This document shows positions 25,138 through 34,589 of a stretch of 64,000 nucleotides of DNA, in pieces; position 1 is the stretch's first letter, and every line of letters begins with the position of its first letter. This stretch comes from Canibacter zhoujuaniae (GTDB lineage: Bacteria > Actinomycetota > Actinomycetes > Actinomycetales > Microbacteriaceae). Below the pieces are notes generated by a model, which saw only the letters and a list, made by a program, of their open reading frames with translations, searched no databases and was not told where the DNA came from. The position numbers and the translations under genes are program-made. The stretch spans positions 1 to 64,000 of the forward strand of contig NZ_JAAIKA010000002.1 of the NCBI RefSeq assembly GCF_011752015.1, written 5' to 3'.

Positions 25138-25174
25138 TTGGGGCTCCGCCGCACGGTGGGGCCCCAATTTTTTT
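25138..25174 (+). terminator. Intrinsic terminator of rplK-rplA
   Basis: TTGGGGC (25138-25144) pairs with GCCCCAA (25161-25167), inner CC/GG pairs extend the stem, and seven T follow. Typical Rho-independent terminator. Confidence 0.93.
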
Positions 25175-25330
25175 ATGAAAGTTCTTTGTATCGGGCGGCT
25201 CAGCCTTAACCAAACTCTTACGGGTCGGCAATGTTTGTAACAAACTGTGGGTAATCGTAAAACATGTGAGGATTTCCACAGATCCACCTGCAGTTAAACA
25301 CCTGCACAATAACTATGTTTGGCTGGTGGT

Positions 25331-25804
25331 ATGAGTTTAGACACAACCGCAGTTATGCAGATCGTTTTTGGTGCGACTGTGCTGCTTGTGTGCGCTGCGA
25401 TTGTGACGCTCATAATCTGCCAACAGCGACGACGTAAATTCTGTCGCGACTATGGAGTGCCGAAAAATGTTAGCTGGCAACTAATCTGGCTGTTTCCGCT
25501 GGGGCGTGAATATATAGCGCAGTTGCGAGCGGCGCATGTCACTAATATTGCGGATATCTCTGAGACGGTTGGTGAGATGCCGAGAGATGCCTGGGCAGAG
25601 ATAAAACTGCCGGAGACAGCTGTCGCGCAGCTTAGGGGGCTAAGCAGCAGCGACCGCAGCGAGCAGACAACAAGCTACAGTTCAGGCAAATCGTTGCCGC
25701 AGCAGCGAAAACTTAAAGTCTGCTACACAGACGAAGATCTCACTGCGAAATACGAAACAATATTTGAGACGGCCAGAGACGATGTGCGGGCGCATTACAA
25801 TTAA
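25331..25804 (+). CDS. Small membrane-anchored protein of unknown function
   Basis: 157 residues from ATG 25331 (a TTG start at 25319 is also possible); no Shine-Dalgarno is visible for either. One hydrophobic helix (about residues 8-30) is followed by an Arg-rich cytoplasmic turn (CQQRRRKFCRDYG), a KNVSWQLIWLFPLGREYIAQLR stretch, a Ser/Gln-rich linker and a charged C-terminus. I do not recognise a family. It is followed 14 nt later by purK, so the two may be co-transcribed. The 210 bases before it contain only the rplA terminator and AT-rich sequence. Confidence 0.65.
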   Translation: MSLDTTAVMQIVFGATVLLVCAAIVTLIICQQRRRKFCRDYGVPKNVSWQLIWLFPLGREYIAQLRAAHVTNIADISETVGEMPRDAWAEIKLPETAVAQLRGLSSSDRSEQTTSYSSGKSLPQQRKLKVCYTDEDLTAKYETIFETARDDVRAHYN

Positions 25805-25818
25805 CTAGGAGGTAAACG

Positions 25819-27075
25819 TTGACGACACCACTGAATGCAGATGCTCCCGGTAAAATACGTGTTGGCGTAATCGGAGCGGGGCAGTTAGCGCGCATGATGG
25901 TGCCCCCAGCAATTCATCTGGGGCTCGATATTAGTGTTCTCGCAGAGGGGCCGAATATGAGCGCCGCTCGTGCAGCTGATGCAGAGGGCGACTATCGCGA
26001 CCTTGAAACGGTGCGTGAGTTTGCTAAGACAGTTGATGTTGTCACCTTCGACCACGAGCATGTGCCACCAGCCATTCTTGAAGCGCTTGAATCCGACGGT
26101 GTGCGGGTGCATCCAACCCCCGCCGCGCTGCAGTACGCGCAAGACAAAATTTTGATGCGCCAAAAGCTCACAGAAATTGGTGCGCCGGTGCCTGAGTGGG
26201 CATCAGTTTCTGATCCTGATGAACTGACTGCGTTTATAGCTGAGCACGGCGGGTGTGCGGTCGTGAAAACAGCTCGCGGTGGCTACGACGGTAAGGGAGT
26301 TAGAGTCGTTAGTTCCGCTGCTGAGGTGGCTGATTGGTTCGCCGCACTAGCAAACACCGATACGGAAAAAGCAGAAAATGAGCCAGGCCAGGCTGCACAA
26401 GCGCTTCTGGTTGAAGAGCTTGTTGACTTTACGCGTGAACTGTCGCAGCTTGTCGCACGGCGCCCAAGCGGCGAGATCGCAGCTTGGGAGGTTGTTGAAA
26501 CTGTGCAGCGCGACGGTGTGTGCGCTGAGGTTGTTTCCCCCGCGGTAGAGCGAACCGCAAACGAACAAACCGCTGCCGCACAGACAGCAAAACCGTCGGC
26601 AGGCGACAGCCAAAACACTGCGCTGGCAAACACTGCTCGCAGCATTGGTGAACAGATTGCTACAGGGCTTGGTGTGACGGGTGTTATGGCGGTTGAAATG
26701 TTTGAAACAGCAGACGGTCGCTTACTGGTTAATGAGCTGGCGATGCGCCCGCACAATTCCGGACACTTCTCAATCGAGGGAAGTGTCACCAGCCAGTTTG
26801 AGCAGCACCTGCGTGCGGTTACAGACCTACCGCTTGGTAGCACAGCAGCCACAGCAAAAGTTGCGGTTATGATCAATGTGCTCGGCGGGCCGGCTGAAGG
26901 CCCGATGCCGGTGCGCTACCATGAGGCGCTCGCAGCATTCCCGCGCGCTAAATTTCACTCATACGGTAAAGATCCACGCCCCGGTCGCAAAGTTGGTCAC
27001 GTCACTGTGACTGGGAGTGATCTGGCAGAGACTCTTGATTATGCGCGGGCAGCTGCCGCCGTTTTCAACAACTAA
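25819..27075 (+). CDS. purK: N5-carboxyaminoimidazole ribonucleotide synthase PurK
   Basis: 418 residues, ATP-grasp enzyme of purine synthesis converting AIR, bicarbonate and ATP to N5-CAIR. Seen: GVIGAGQLARMM, VTFDHEHVP, KTARGGYDGKGV and EMFETADGRLLVNELAMRPHNSGH split over the usual positions. TTG start, decided by the strong AGGAGG 6 nt upstream. An insertion of about 45 polar residues around 235-275 (rich in Ala, Thr, Gln) makes it longer than the typical 370-390. purE follows 31 nt later. Confidence 0.95.
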   Translation: MTTPLNADAPGKIRVGVIGAGQLARMMVPPAIHLGLDISVLAEGPNMSAARAADAEGDYRDLETVREFAKTVDVVTFDHEHVPPAILEALESDGVRVHPTPAALQYAQDKILMRQKLTEIGAPVPEWASVSDPDELTAFIAEHGGCAVVKTARGGYDGKGVRVVSSAAEVADWFAALANTDTEKAENEPGQAAQALLVEELVDFTRELSQLVARRPSGEIAAWEVVETVQRDGVCAEVVSPAVERTANEQTAAAQTAKPSAGDSQNTALANTARSIGEQIATGLGVTGVMAVEMFETADGRLLVNELAMRPHNSGHFSIEGSVTSQFEQHLRAVTDLPLGSTAATAKVAVMINVLGGPAEGPMPVRYHEALAAFPRAKFHSYGKDPRPGRKVGHVTVTGSDLAETLDYARAAAAVFNN

Positions 27076-27106
27076 CTTCTAACCCCAATAAGCTGCAGGA
27101 GAAAAG

Positions 27107-27616
27107 ATGTCGCAAACGCCACTGGTCGGAGTAATTATGGGATCCGACTCTGACTACCGAGTTATGGCAGATGCTGTGGCGATACTGCGAGAGTTTGGTA
27201 TCGCACACGAAGTGTCGGTTGTGAGCGCCCATCGCACGCCAGAGAAAATGGTCGATTATGCCCGGTCAGCAGCTGCACGTGGTTTGCAAGTAATTATTGC
27301 TGGCGCCGGTGGGGCTGCCCACCTGCCGGGAATGGTTGCCTCAATGACCACACTGCCGGTTATCGGTGTGCCAGTGCCGCTAGATAAGCTTGACGGCCTA
27401 GATTCACTGCTTTCGATAGTGCAGATGCCCGGCGGAATACCGGTAGCAACTGTCTCGATCGGCGGTGCGAAAAATGCTGGAATTCTTGCCGCACGTATTA
27501 TTGGTGCAAACGACCAGGCGGTGAGCCAGAAACTCGCGCAGTATGCGAGCAGTTTGGAGCAGCAGGTGGCCGCTAAAGATCAAGCGCTGCAAGAGCGGGT
27601 TGCGGCTGAGGCCTAG
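27107..27616 (+). CDS. purE: N5-CAIR mutase PurE
   Basis: 169 residues, class I Pur[39 protein letters not shown] and the [17 protein letters not shown] stretch give the octamer core and active site. Converts N5-CAIR to CAIR. AGGAG lies 6 nt before the ATG. The last 25 residues form a charged helix. Ends 6 nt before the stop of the convergent glycosyltransferase gene. Confidence 0.96.
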   Translation: MSQTPLVGVIMGSDSDYRVMADAVAILREFGIAHEVSVVSAHRTPEKMVDYARSAAARGLQVIIAGAGGAAHLPGMVASMTTLPVIGVPVPLDKLDGLDSLLSIVQMPGGIPVATVSIGGAKNAGILAARIIGANDQAVSQKLAQYASSLEQQVAAKDQALQERVAAEA

Positions 27617-27622
27617 GAGCGC

Positions 27623-28732
27623 TTAAATCTCAGCGTGAATCTGCCAGATTTCACGGGCGACTCGATCCCATGAGTAGACGCCACTACGATCTGCGGCTAG
27701 CACCTGAAGCGTTTGCAACTGCGCGCTAGCCTGGGAGTCGCTATCGAAAAGATCTTGTAGCAGGCGCTCAAGTGTCTCCTGATTGCTGAATACGACACTG
27801 CCTTCCTGCGCAAATTCAGTGACCTCATCGTGCTCAGCGTGCGCAATTGGGATGCCAGCCTCAAGCGCAGCATACACCTCATAGCCAGCCTCTAAGTGCT
27901 GCTGCGGCAGCACTAAGAGCTCTGCTCCAGCAAGCACAGCACCAATATCTGTCGCTGCTTCAAGTGCTGGGTAGCAGACCCGATTATCTGCGGCAGCTGG
28001 TGTAGCGCTGTCGGCAGTAGCCGATTGATCCGAAAGAAAATTAAAACTTGTGTCGAGCACCACCAATTGCGGTGCCCCGCGCACAGCGGTAACCGCTTTC
28101 ACCAATGATTCCAATTCTGCGCTGCCGGCCGCCGCAGTGGTGACAATATAGTGTTTCGGCAGACTAAGTTCTTGACGACGCTTTTTCGCGTTATCGCCGG
28201 GCAGAAACTCGGTAGGGGCCGCCAACGGAACAACATTGACACGCGTGGCACCGTGCTGCGCCTGCAATTTTTCTGCAAGCGTGTGGGAGGTTGCGAGAAT
28301 TCTGTTCGCATTTTTTATTGCACGTTTCAAAAGCGCCCGCGGTGCACGGGTAACAGGATTGAGCGGTGAACCGACGCTCGCCTCTGGCAGATGCGTCACG
28401 GACACGGTGACTTGGGTGCCATCCGCATTCGAAAGCGGGCTCGTTGGAGCCAGGGGTGTTAGGGCGTGCACAAACTCACCGCTCAAAGGATTCGCTGCTG
28501 CGCTAGCACGCCACACTACTGGCAGAGTTTTTGCCGCTAACGGAATTTCAGAAATAGTCAGATTCGGATCGGAAATCTGAGGCAGCTGCGAGCCGCGCGG
28601 GAGCAGATACTCAATTTTGCAACCGCGGGGTGCTGTTGCAAGCAGAGCCGCTGTGAGATCTTGCAACGCAAAGCGATTTGCTTCGTGATCGTGATCAAAA
28701 AACGTCTCACCTATGACGTTTAGAACAGTCAT
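27623..28732 (-). CDS. Glycosyltransferase, GT4-like
   Basis: 369 residues. Layout of GT-B enzymes: N-terminal half with VTHLPEASVGSPLNPVTRAPRALLKRAIKNANRILATSHT (split motifs), where SHTLAEKLQ resembles the 'S.. ..' acceptor-side loop, and a C-terminal half ending with LVLPQQHLEAGYEVYAALEAGIPIAHAEHDEVTEF, the EXnE-type GT4 signature. SD GGGAGGA 5 nt before the ATG. Probably transfers a hexose to a lipid-linked or protein-linked glycan; donor and acceptor are not predictable. First gene of the polysaccharide region. Confidence 0.8.
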   Translation of the reverse strand: MTVLNVIGETFFDHDHEANRFALQDLTAALLATAPRGCKIEYLLPRGSQLPQISDPNLTISEIPLAAKTLPVVWRASAAANPLSGEFVHALTPLAPTSPLSNADGTQVTVSVTHLPEASVGSPLNPVTRAPRALLKRAIKNANRILATSHTLAEKLQAQHGATRVNVVPLAAPTEFLPGDNAKKRRQELSLPKHYIVTTAAAGSAELESLVKAVTAVRGAPQLVVLDTSFNFLSDQSATADSATPAAADNRVCYPALEAATDIGAVLAGAELLVLPQQHLEAGYEVYAALEAGIPIAHAEHDEVTEFAQEGSVVFSNQETLERLLQDLFDSDSQASAQLQTLQVLAADRSGVYSWDRVAREIWQIHAEI

Positions 28733-28862
28733 CGGAATCCTCCCGAAAGCAAATCAATACAGTGTTAATTTTAGAGCGCAGATGCTAGAGAATTGCTGGT
28801 GACGCACCACCGCAACAGACATCTAAGAGTGGCTAGCACACACAGCGCAATAAAATCACAGG

Positions 28863-28868
28863 TACCCT
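28863..28868 (+). promoter_or_regulatory. -10 element TACCCT before galE
   Basis: TACCCT, 7-nt gap, ATG 28876, no Shine-Dalgarno: leaderless geometry. An overlapping TATAGT directly adjacent to the ATG would be too close to act. Confidence 0.5.
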
Positions 28869-28875
28869 TATAGTT

Positions 28876-29925
28876 ATGCGCGTTTTACTGACCGGCGGCG
28901 CCGGCTACATTGGCTCACACACGGCTGTTGTTCTCGCCGAACGCGGGCACGAAGTCGTGATTGTTGATGACTACTCAAATGCTCACCCAGAGGCGGTGCG
29001 GCGCGTTGCTGAAATTGTGGGCAAAGCTGTGCCGATGGTGGAGGCGGATCTTGCGAACCAAAAGGCCGCCGCACAAGCGTTTACAGATGCCGCTGCGGCT
29101 CTTGGCGGTGAATTAGACGCGGTGATCCACTTCGCGGGTTTAAAAGCTGTTGGTGAGTCCGTTGCGCAGCCAACCCGCTACTACCGCACAAACATTAACT
29201 CAACACTAAACGTGCTCGATCAGATGCGTGCGCACAGCATCAATCGCTTGGTTTTCTCAAGCTCAGCAACGGTCTACGGAGACCCTGAGACGAACCCGAT
29301 CGCTGAGACACAGCAGGTTGGGGTCGGTCTCACAAACCCCTACGGCTGGTCCAAGGCAATGAATGAGCAGATTATTCGTGATGCGGCGGTTGTGCAAAAG
29401 GGGTTCAGAGCGGTGCTGTTGCGCTACTTCAACCCGGTGGGTGCCCATGAATCTGGACGCATCGGCGAAGACCCGAGCGGTATTCCAAACAATCTCATGC
29501 CGTTTGTCGCGCAGGTTGCTGTGGGTAAAAGAGAGCAGCTGTCTGTTTTCGGCAGCTCATACCCAACACCTGATGGAACGGGCGTGCGTGACTACATCCA
29601 CGTTATGGATCTTGCTGAGGGGCACGCCGCAGCGCTAGAGGCTGCGGGCGAGGGGGTTGCTGAATACAATCTCGGGAGCGGCAAAGGATCGAGCGTGCTT
29701 GAGGTTGTTGCAGCTTTTGAACAGGCAAGCGGCAGGCCTGTGCCGTATCAGATTGTGGACGCCCGGCCCGGTGATGTGGCAGAGTGTGTGGCGGATCCGC
29801 GGAAAGCTAACTCCGAACTAAACTGGCAGACTACCCGCTCACTAGCTGACGCCTGTGCTGACTCATGGCGTTGGCAGTCGCAAAACCCGAACGGCTATGC
29901 AAAAGACGGGGAGGTGACTGCATAA
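28876..29925 (+). CDS. galE: UDP-glucose 4-epimerase GalE
   Basis: 349 residues, extended short-chain dehydrogenase. NAD-binding TGGAGYIGS (6-14), catalytic Ser in SSSATVYG and Tyr 156/Lys 160 in NPYGWSK. Interconverts UDP-Glc and UDP-Gal (or the GlcNAc pair). With Glf (50939) this provides UDP-galactofuranose for wall glycan. Leaderless start. Its stop overlaps the next ATG by one base (TAATG). Confidence 0.95.
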   Translation: MRVLLTGGAGYIGSHTAVVLAERGHEVVIVDDYSNAHPEAVRRVAEIVGKAVPMVEADLANQKAAAQAFTDAAAALGGELDAVIHFAGLKAVGESVAQPTRYYRTNINSTLNVLDQMRAHSINRLVFSSSATVYGDPETNPIAETQQVGVGLTNPYGWSKAMNEQIIRDAAVVQKGFRAVLLRYFNPVGAHESGRIGEDPSGIPNNLMPFVAQVAVGKREQLSVFGSSYPTPDGTGVRDYIHVMDLAEGHAAALEAAGEGVAEYNLGSGKGSSVLEVVAAFEQASGRPVPYQIVDARPGDVAECVADPRKANSELNWQTTRSLADACADSWRWQSQNPNGYAKDGEVTA

Positions 29926-31313
29926 TGGCCACAAGCCAGCTCGCAGCGCAGTTGGAACAACCGTTAAGGTATCCAGATACCAATTCAGAACCGTTTATGA
30001 CCAAGCGCGCTCGCTGGTTGGTTGTGCTCGGCTTCCTGCTGCCGGGCACCGCGCAGATTACCGCGGGTAAAAAGAAACTAGGCCGCTTCGGGCTGGCAGC
30101 TTCAATTTTTATGTGGTCTTTACTGGCGCTTGCCGCGCTGGGTTTCTTTCTCTCGCGCAGTTTTCTTATAAACCTACTCACGAACACTTGGGTGCTGCTG
30201 GTAATCCAGATACTGCTGATCGGTTATGCGGTGCTGTGGCTGGTGTTGGGTCTTGACACGCTGCGAATGGTGCGCGTGCGCAAGGTGAAGAGCGCGTGGC
30301 GACTCCCCGTTGTGCTGCTCTCACTCGTGCTGACAGTTGTGCCAGCGCTGGGAGCCGGGTGGGCGGCCAACACTATTAACGCCGGGCGCGGGCTTATCAA
30401 TGATCTCTTCCAAAACCACCAAGCCGCGGTGGAACCGGTGGACGGGCGCTACAACATTCTGCTGCTCGGCACCGACGCTGGCGCAGATCGTGAGGGTATT
30501 CGTCCTGACAGTATTTCGTTAGTCAGCGTTGATGCTGAAACTGGGCAGGCGCTAATTATCGGTCTGCCGCGCAATCTTGAACACGCGCCGTTCCCAGAAT
30601 CCAGCCCGATGCACACCCTGCACCCGGACGGCTTTGGTATCGGCACCTACTGCTACACCGGTGAGTGCTATCTGAACCACATCTACACCGAGGTGCAGGA
30701 GTTCACTCCAGAGCTCTACCCGAAAGCAACTAAACGAAGCTCGACTCCGGGCATTGAGGGCACAAAAGATGCCGTTGAGGGCGCCACAGGTTTGCATGTG
30801 CAGTTCTATGTGCTTATCAACATGGACAGTTTTGAACGTTTGATTGATGCTCTCGGCGGAGTGGATATTAATGTGAAAGAGCCTCTGCCGATCGGTGGTG
30901 ATGCTTACGGGAACGGTGTTGAAGGATACGTTGAAGCGGGGCAGCGCCGACTGAGCGGCTTTGAAGCAATCTGGTATGCGCGCAGCCGCTATGGCTCAGA
31001 CCGTGGTGACTATGACCGCATGGAGCGCCAGCGCGAACTGCAGGCGGCTATTGTGGCGCAGATGACACCGGAGAATGTGCTGCTGCGTTTCCAGGAGATT
31101 GCTGCCTCTGGCAGCTACATTGCAGACACCGATATTCCAAAATCGATGCTCGGCACATTTTCTGAACTTGTTATGAAGACAAAAGAATATCCAGTGCAGC
31201 GTCTGGAACTGGTGCCGCCAGCAGTAGACACCGCTGATCCAGACTATGCGACTGTGCAGCAGCTTGTGCGAGACGCGGTTGCAACTGCCTCAGCACCAGA
31301 AGAAACAGAGTAG
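29925..31313 (+). CDS. LytR-CpsA-Psr (LCP) family glycopolymer ligase
   Basis: 462 residues from ATG 29925, chosen for GAGGTG 8 nt upstream and the TAATG junction with galE. Three hydrophobic segments lie in the first 150 residues; the extracellular LCP domain then starts NILLLGTDAGADREG and continues with RPDSISLVSVD, IGLPRNL and LIDALGGVDINV, with the conserved Arg/Asp set (GFEAIWYARSRYGSDRGDYDRMERQREL in parts). Family enzymes move glycopolymers from polyprenyl-pyrophosphate to peptidoglycan. Its place in the cluster fits attachment of the polysaccharide made here. Confidence 0.92.
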   Translation: MATSQLAAQLEQPLRYPDTNSEPFMTKRARWLVVLGFLLPGTAQITAGKKKLGRFGLAASIFMWSLLALAALGFFLSRSFLINLLTNTWVLLVIQILLIGYAVLWLVLGLDTLRMVRVRKVKSAWRLPVVLLSLVLTVVPALGAGWAANTINAGRGLINDLFQNHQAAVEPVDGRYNILLLGTDAGADREGIRPDSISLVSVDAETGQALIIGLPRNLEHAPFPESSPMHTLHPDGFGIGTYCYTGECYLNHIYTEVQEFTPELYPKATKRSSTPGIEGTKDAVEGATGLHVQFYVLINMDSFERLIDALGGVDINVKEPLPIGGDAYGNGVEGYVEAGQRRLSGFEAIWYARSRYGSDRGDYDRMERQRELQAAIVAQMTPENVLLRFQEIAASGSYIADTDIPKSMLGTFSELVMKTKEYPVQRLELVPPAVDTADPDYATVQQLVRDAVATASAPEETE

Positions 31314-31318
31314 CTACA

Positions 31319-32356
31319 GTGAATCCAGTTGAAATGCATGTCACCGCGGTGCTGGTGTCATACAACCGCAAGGAACTTTTGCGCGAAGCGCTCGCCGCGC
31401 TGGGTGCCCAAACCCGACGCCCAGACAGACTGATAGTCGTCGATAACGCCAGTGATGACGGCGCTACTGAGCTGGCAGCCGATTTTATTGCCGTTTGGGG
31501 CAACCGCGGCAGGCTGATTCAGCTCACACAGAATACTGGCGGCGCCGGTGGTTTTACGGTGGGTATCGCAGCCGCGCTGCTGCCGGATAGTGACGGTCGG
31601 ATGAGCGACTGGGTCTGGGTTATGGATGATGACACGGTGCCACACCCTGATGCCCTTGAAAACGCGCTGCAGGCGCATGCTCGTTTCGCTGCAGCCGGTC
31701 AAGATTCGCTCGCTGTTATGGGGTCGCGGGTCGTTTGGACGGACGGCAATAACCACCCGATGAACACCCCTAAGCCAAAGATTCTCGCCGCTGACCGTGA
31801 GAAAAAGCGTGCGGCCGCTGCCGGCGGCACTGAGATCCGCTCTATTTCTTTCGTATCCGCATTTCTTAGAGTGCCGCGAATTCTTGCAGAAGGGCTTCCC
31901 GTTGCAGACTACTTTCTCTGGAACGATGATTTTGAATACTCCGCCCGGCTGTTGCGTGGCGCGCGAGGTCTTTTCGTGCCAGACTCGGTTGTCACACATA
32001 AAACTAAACTTCGTGGCTCTAGCGACACAGACCCGGGTGAGCGCTTCTACTTTGAAGTGCGCAACAAGACCTGGGTGTTTAATCAGTCGCGCGCGTTAAA
32101 GCTCTGGGAGCGTAACGCCTATCGGGCAGCAACAGTTAGGCGCTGGCTGCGCACAGTAAAAAATTCCACGAATCGCAAACAGCTCGCGAACTGTCTGCGC
32201 AGGGGTTTACGTGACGGGATCGGCACAAAACCACGCTACAACAGTGAGGTGCTACTGGGTGCTGGGGTGCCGGATGATGTGGCGGCGGTCATCGCGCACC
32301 TAGAAGAGCCCACCTTCAAGAGAAAGACCGCAGCCGGCTGGAGCAGCAAAGCATGA
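31319..32356 (+). CDS. GT2 glycosyltransferase, galactofuranosyl/rhamnosyltransferase-like
   Basis: 345 residues. GT-A fold: AVLVSYNRKELLREAL, VVDNASDDG, NTGGAGGFTVG and the DDD metal motif in WVWVMDDDTVPHPDAL, then WNDDFEY as the catalytic-base region. NTGGAGGF is the hallmark of GlfT-like and WbbL/RfbF-like enzymes. GTG 31319 gives a short gap after the LCP gene; ATG 31334 is an alternative, and no good Shine-Dalgarno decides. Likely extends a galactofuranose or rhamnose chain. ATGA overlap with the next gene. Confidence 0.85.
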   Translation: MNPVEMHVTAVLVSYNRKELLREALAALGAQTRRPDRLIVVDNASDDGATELAADFIAVWGNRGRLIQLTQNTGGAGGFTVGIAAALLPDSDGRMSDWVWVMDDDTVPHPDALENALQAHARFAAAGQDSLAVMGSRVVWTDGNNHPMNTPKPKILAADREKKRAAAAGGTEIRSISFVSAFLRVPRILAEGLPVADYFLWNDDFEYSARLLRGARGLFVPDSVVTHKTKLRGSSDTDPGERFYFEVRNKTWVFNQSRALKLWERNAYRAATVRRWLRTVKNSTNRKQLANCLRRGLRDGIGTKPRYNSEVLLGAGVPDDVAAVIAHLEEPTFKRKTAAGWSSKA

Positions 32357-33243
32357 GTGACGCTAAGCAGACAGAGAACACACTGAAAACTGCTCCTTTT
32401 ACTCTGCTGATGAGTGTTTATGCCGGTGATACCGCCCACGATTTGAAACGCGCCTTCGAAAGCTCCGTGCAGGAACAAACCTTAGCCCCCGCAGAAGCGG
32501 TGATCGTGCAAGACGGGCCGGTGAGCCCGGAGCTTGCGGCAATGCTTGAAACAATCGCGGCAGCAGCGCCGATCCGCACAAAAATCATAAAACTTGCGCG
32601 CAATCAGGGGCTTGGCGCCGCGCTCAATAACGGCCTTGCAGCCTGCAGTTACGAGTATGTTGCGCGCATGGACGCCGACGATGTGAGCCTGCCTGAGCGA
32701 TTCGCCACCCAATGGGCGCGGGTGCAGCGTGACAACCTTGACCTGCTCGGCACCGGCATGTATGAGTTCAGCAGCAACCATACAACGCCCGGGATGCGTC
32801 GAGTGCCGCCCACCGGCGCCGCTATCCGGACACACATCCGGACGCACAATCCCGTAAACCACCCAACCATGCTGTACCGCAAAAGCGCGGTTGAAGCGGT
32901 TGGCGGTTATGACGAGATGGGATCGATGGAAGATTACTACCTCGTTATCCGGATGCTCGCAAACGGGGCCAAAGTCGATAATCTTGCTGAACCGCTGCTG
33001 GCATACAACGTTGGCGACACGACAGCGAGCGGAGTTTATAAGCGCCGTGGCGGTATCGAACCATTGATAACCGAGGTGCGCATTCAATGGCAGTTGCTGC
33101 GGGCGGGGTTTATCGGCCCTGTGCGTTTCATTGTGAACAGCGCTGTTAAGGGCACCTATCGCTTGCTTCCGGCAGGTTTGAAGCGTAGGCTTTTTAGTCG
33201 TTTTGTGGCAAACGGTCTGCCGGGCGAAAGGGGAACAAAATGA
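32353..33243 (+). CDS. GT2 glycosyltransferase
   Basis: 296 residues, GT-A fold: TLLMSVYAGDTAHDLKRAFESSVQEQT, IVQDGPVS, LARNQGLGAALNNGL and the DXD motif ARMDADDVSLPERF. NHPTMLYRKSAVEAVGGYDE and SMEDYYLVIRML follow, the usual acceptor and base regions. Similar to capsule and LOS GT2 enzymes. Start codon overlaps the previous stop (ATGA) and its own stop overlaps the next start (ATGA): tightly coupled. Confidence 0.88.
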   Translation: MSDAKQTENTLKTAPFTLLMSVYAGDTAHDLKRAFESSVQEQTLAPAEAVIVQDGPVSPELAAMLETIAAAAPIRTKIIKLARNQGLGAALNNGLAACSYEYVARMDADDVSLPERFATQWARVQRDNLDLLGTGMYEFSSNHTTPGMRRVPPTGAAIRTHIRTHNPVNHPTMLYRKSAVEAVGGYDEMGSMEDYYLVIRMLANGAKVDNLAEPLLAYNVGDTTASGVYKRRGGIEPLITEVRIQWQLLRAGFIGPVRFIVNSAVKGTYRLLPAGLKRRLFSRFVANGLPGERGTK

Positions 33244-34565
33244 TCGCTGACCCGCTCGATACAACAGTAACTTTGCTGCAAGATCTGATTCGTGCAGCGT
33301 GTGTAAACGACGGCGCAGACCAAGCCGGACAGGAAATTCGGGCAGTCCGGGTGCTGCAAGACTTCCTTGCCGGGTCTGACGCCGAGATTGAGGTCTATGA
33401 AGCACTGCCGGGCCGTGGCTCGCTGGTAGCGCGCGTGAAAGGCACCGATCCTAACGCACCAAAGGTTGGCATGCTCGGCCACCTTGACGTTGTTCCAGTT
33501 GAGCGTGAGGCCTGGGAGCGCGACCCCTTCGGCGGCGATCTCATCGACGGTGAAGTTTGGGGTCGGGGCGCGGTCGATATGCTCTTTCTGACCGCCTCAT
33601 TTGCGACTGTTCTGCGTGAAGTCGCGCTCGCGGCTAAAGACGGTCGCCCACCACGCGGGGATCTGCTGCTGATCGCTGTAGCCGACGAAGAAGCAGGCGG
33701 TGAGCGCGGCATTAAATGGCTTTTGCAAAACGCCCCAATCATGCGTGAGGTAACAGAGATTATCGGTGAATCCGGCGGCATGCGGTTCGGTAATCACCTG
33801 GCTATCGAAGTGGGGGAAAAGGGCAGCGCCGGCCGCAAAATTAAGGTTAAAGGTGTGCCCGCCCACGCTTCTATTCCTTTCGGATCAAATGGCGCGGTTT
33901 CGGTTTTGGCAGAAGCAGAACGACTTTTGCGCGAAGCTAAAGCCCCTGTAGTTTTGGGTGAAACATGGCAGGCGTTTGTGACCGCTCGCGTCAGTGATGA
34001 AACCGTAGCTGAAAAGCTGCGGCACCCGAGCACCGTTGCAGAAGGGATCGCACAGCTCGGTGTCATTGCTGGCTATGCGCATGCAATTTCGCGCACGACG
34101 TTTGCGCCAACCAAGGTAAGCGCGGGATCCGCACACAATGTGATTCCCGCAAGCGGCACACTAACCCTAGATATTCGCACTCTGCCCGGTGTTAACGACG
34201 CAGCGGTTGATGAGATTTTGCGTGACACACTCGCGCCTTTGGGTGCAGATTTTGAGATTAAACACCTGCTCGGGTGGGCGGCCACACAGTCGCCAACCGA
34301 CTCCGATCTTTTTCAGGTGCTGAGTGAGGTTGCAACTGAGGTTTCAGGCGCCCCCACGATCCCGCTCCTCGCCGCTGGCGGCAGCGACTGCCGCTTTTAC
34401 AGAGAGCTTGGCATTCCGGCTTATGGGTTTGCCGTGCTCAGCCCGCAGTGGACGTATGAACAGTACCGTGAACGCATTCACGCGCACAATGAGCGTATCG
34501 ACGTTGAATCGATCAACCTCACCCTAACCGCACTGCGCGCCGCAGTGGGACGCAGAATCGGATAG
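33240..34565 (+). CDS. M20-family metallopeptidase / deacylase
   Basis: 441 residues, dinuclear zinc hydrolase of the M20/M25/M40 group. Metal and catalytic sites: GHLDVVPVE, WGRGAVDML, ADEEAGGERG and, late, AGGSDCRFYRELGIPAYGF with its ligand region HAHNERIDVESI. Family members are aminoacylases, carboxypeptidases or dipeptidases. It is translationally coupled (ATGA) to a glycosyltransferase gene, an odd partner; it might cut an amide in wall precursor metabolism or simply be a passenger. Substrate not predictable. Confidence 0.88.
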   Translation: MIADPLDTTVTLLQDLIRAACVNDGADQAGQEIRAVRVLQDFLAGSDAEIEVYEALPGRGSLVARVKGTDPNAPKVGMLGHLDVVPVEREAWERDPFGGDLIDGEVWGRGAVDMLFLTASFATVLREVALAAKDGRPPRGDLLLIAVADEEAGGERGIKWLLQNAPIMREVTEIIGESGGMRFGNHLAIEVGEKGSAGRKIKVKGVPAHASIPFGSNGAVSVLAEAERLLREAKAPVVLGETWQAFVTARVSDETVAEKLRHPSTVAEGIAQLGVIAGYAHAISRTTFAPTKVSAGSAHNVIPASGTLTLDIRTLPGVNDAAVDEILRDTLAPLGADFEIKHLLGWAATQSPTDSDLFQVLSEVATEVSGAPTIPLLAAGGSDCRFYRELGIPAYGFAVLSPQWTYEQYRERIHAHNERIDVESINLTLTALRAAVGRRIG

Positions 34566-34589
34566 CGCGAGTTTCACACTTTACGCTAC

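Noticed and set aside
25246-25275. DnaA-box-like sequences (TGTGGGTAA, ATTTCCACA)
   Set aside because: One and two mismatches to the consensus, only two copies, no dnaA/dnaN context; not an origin.
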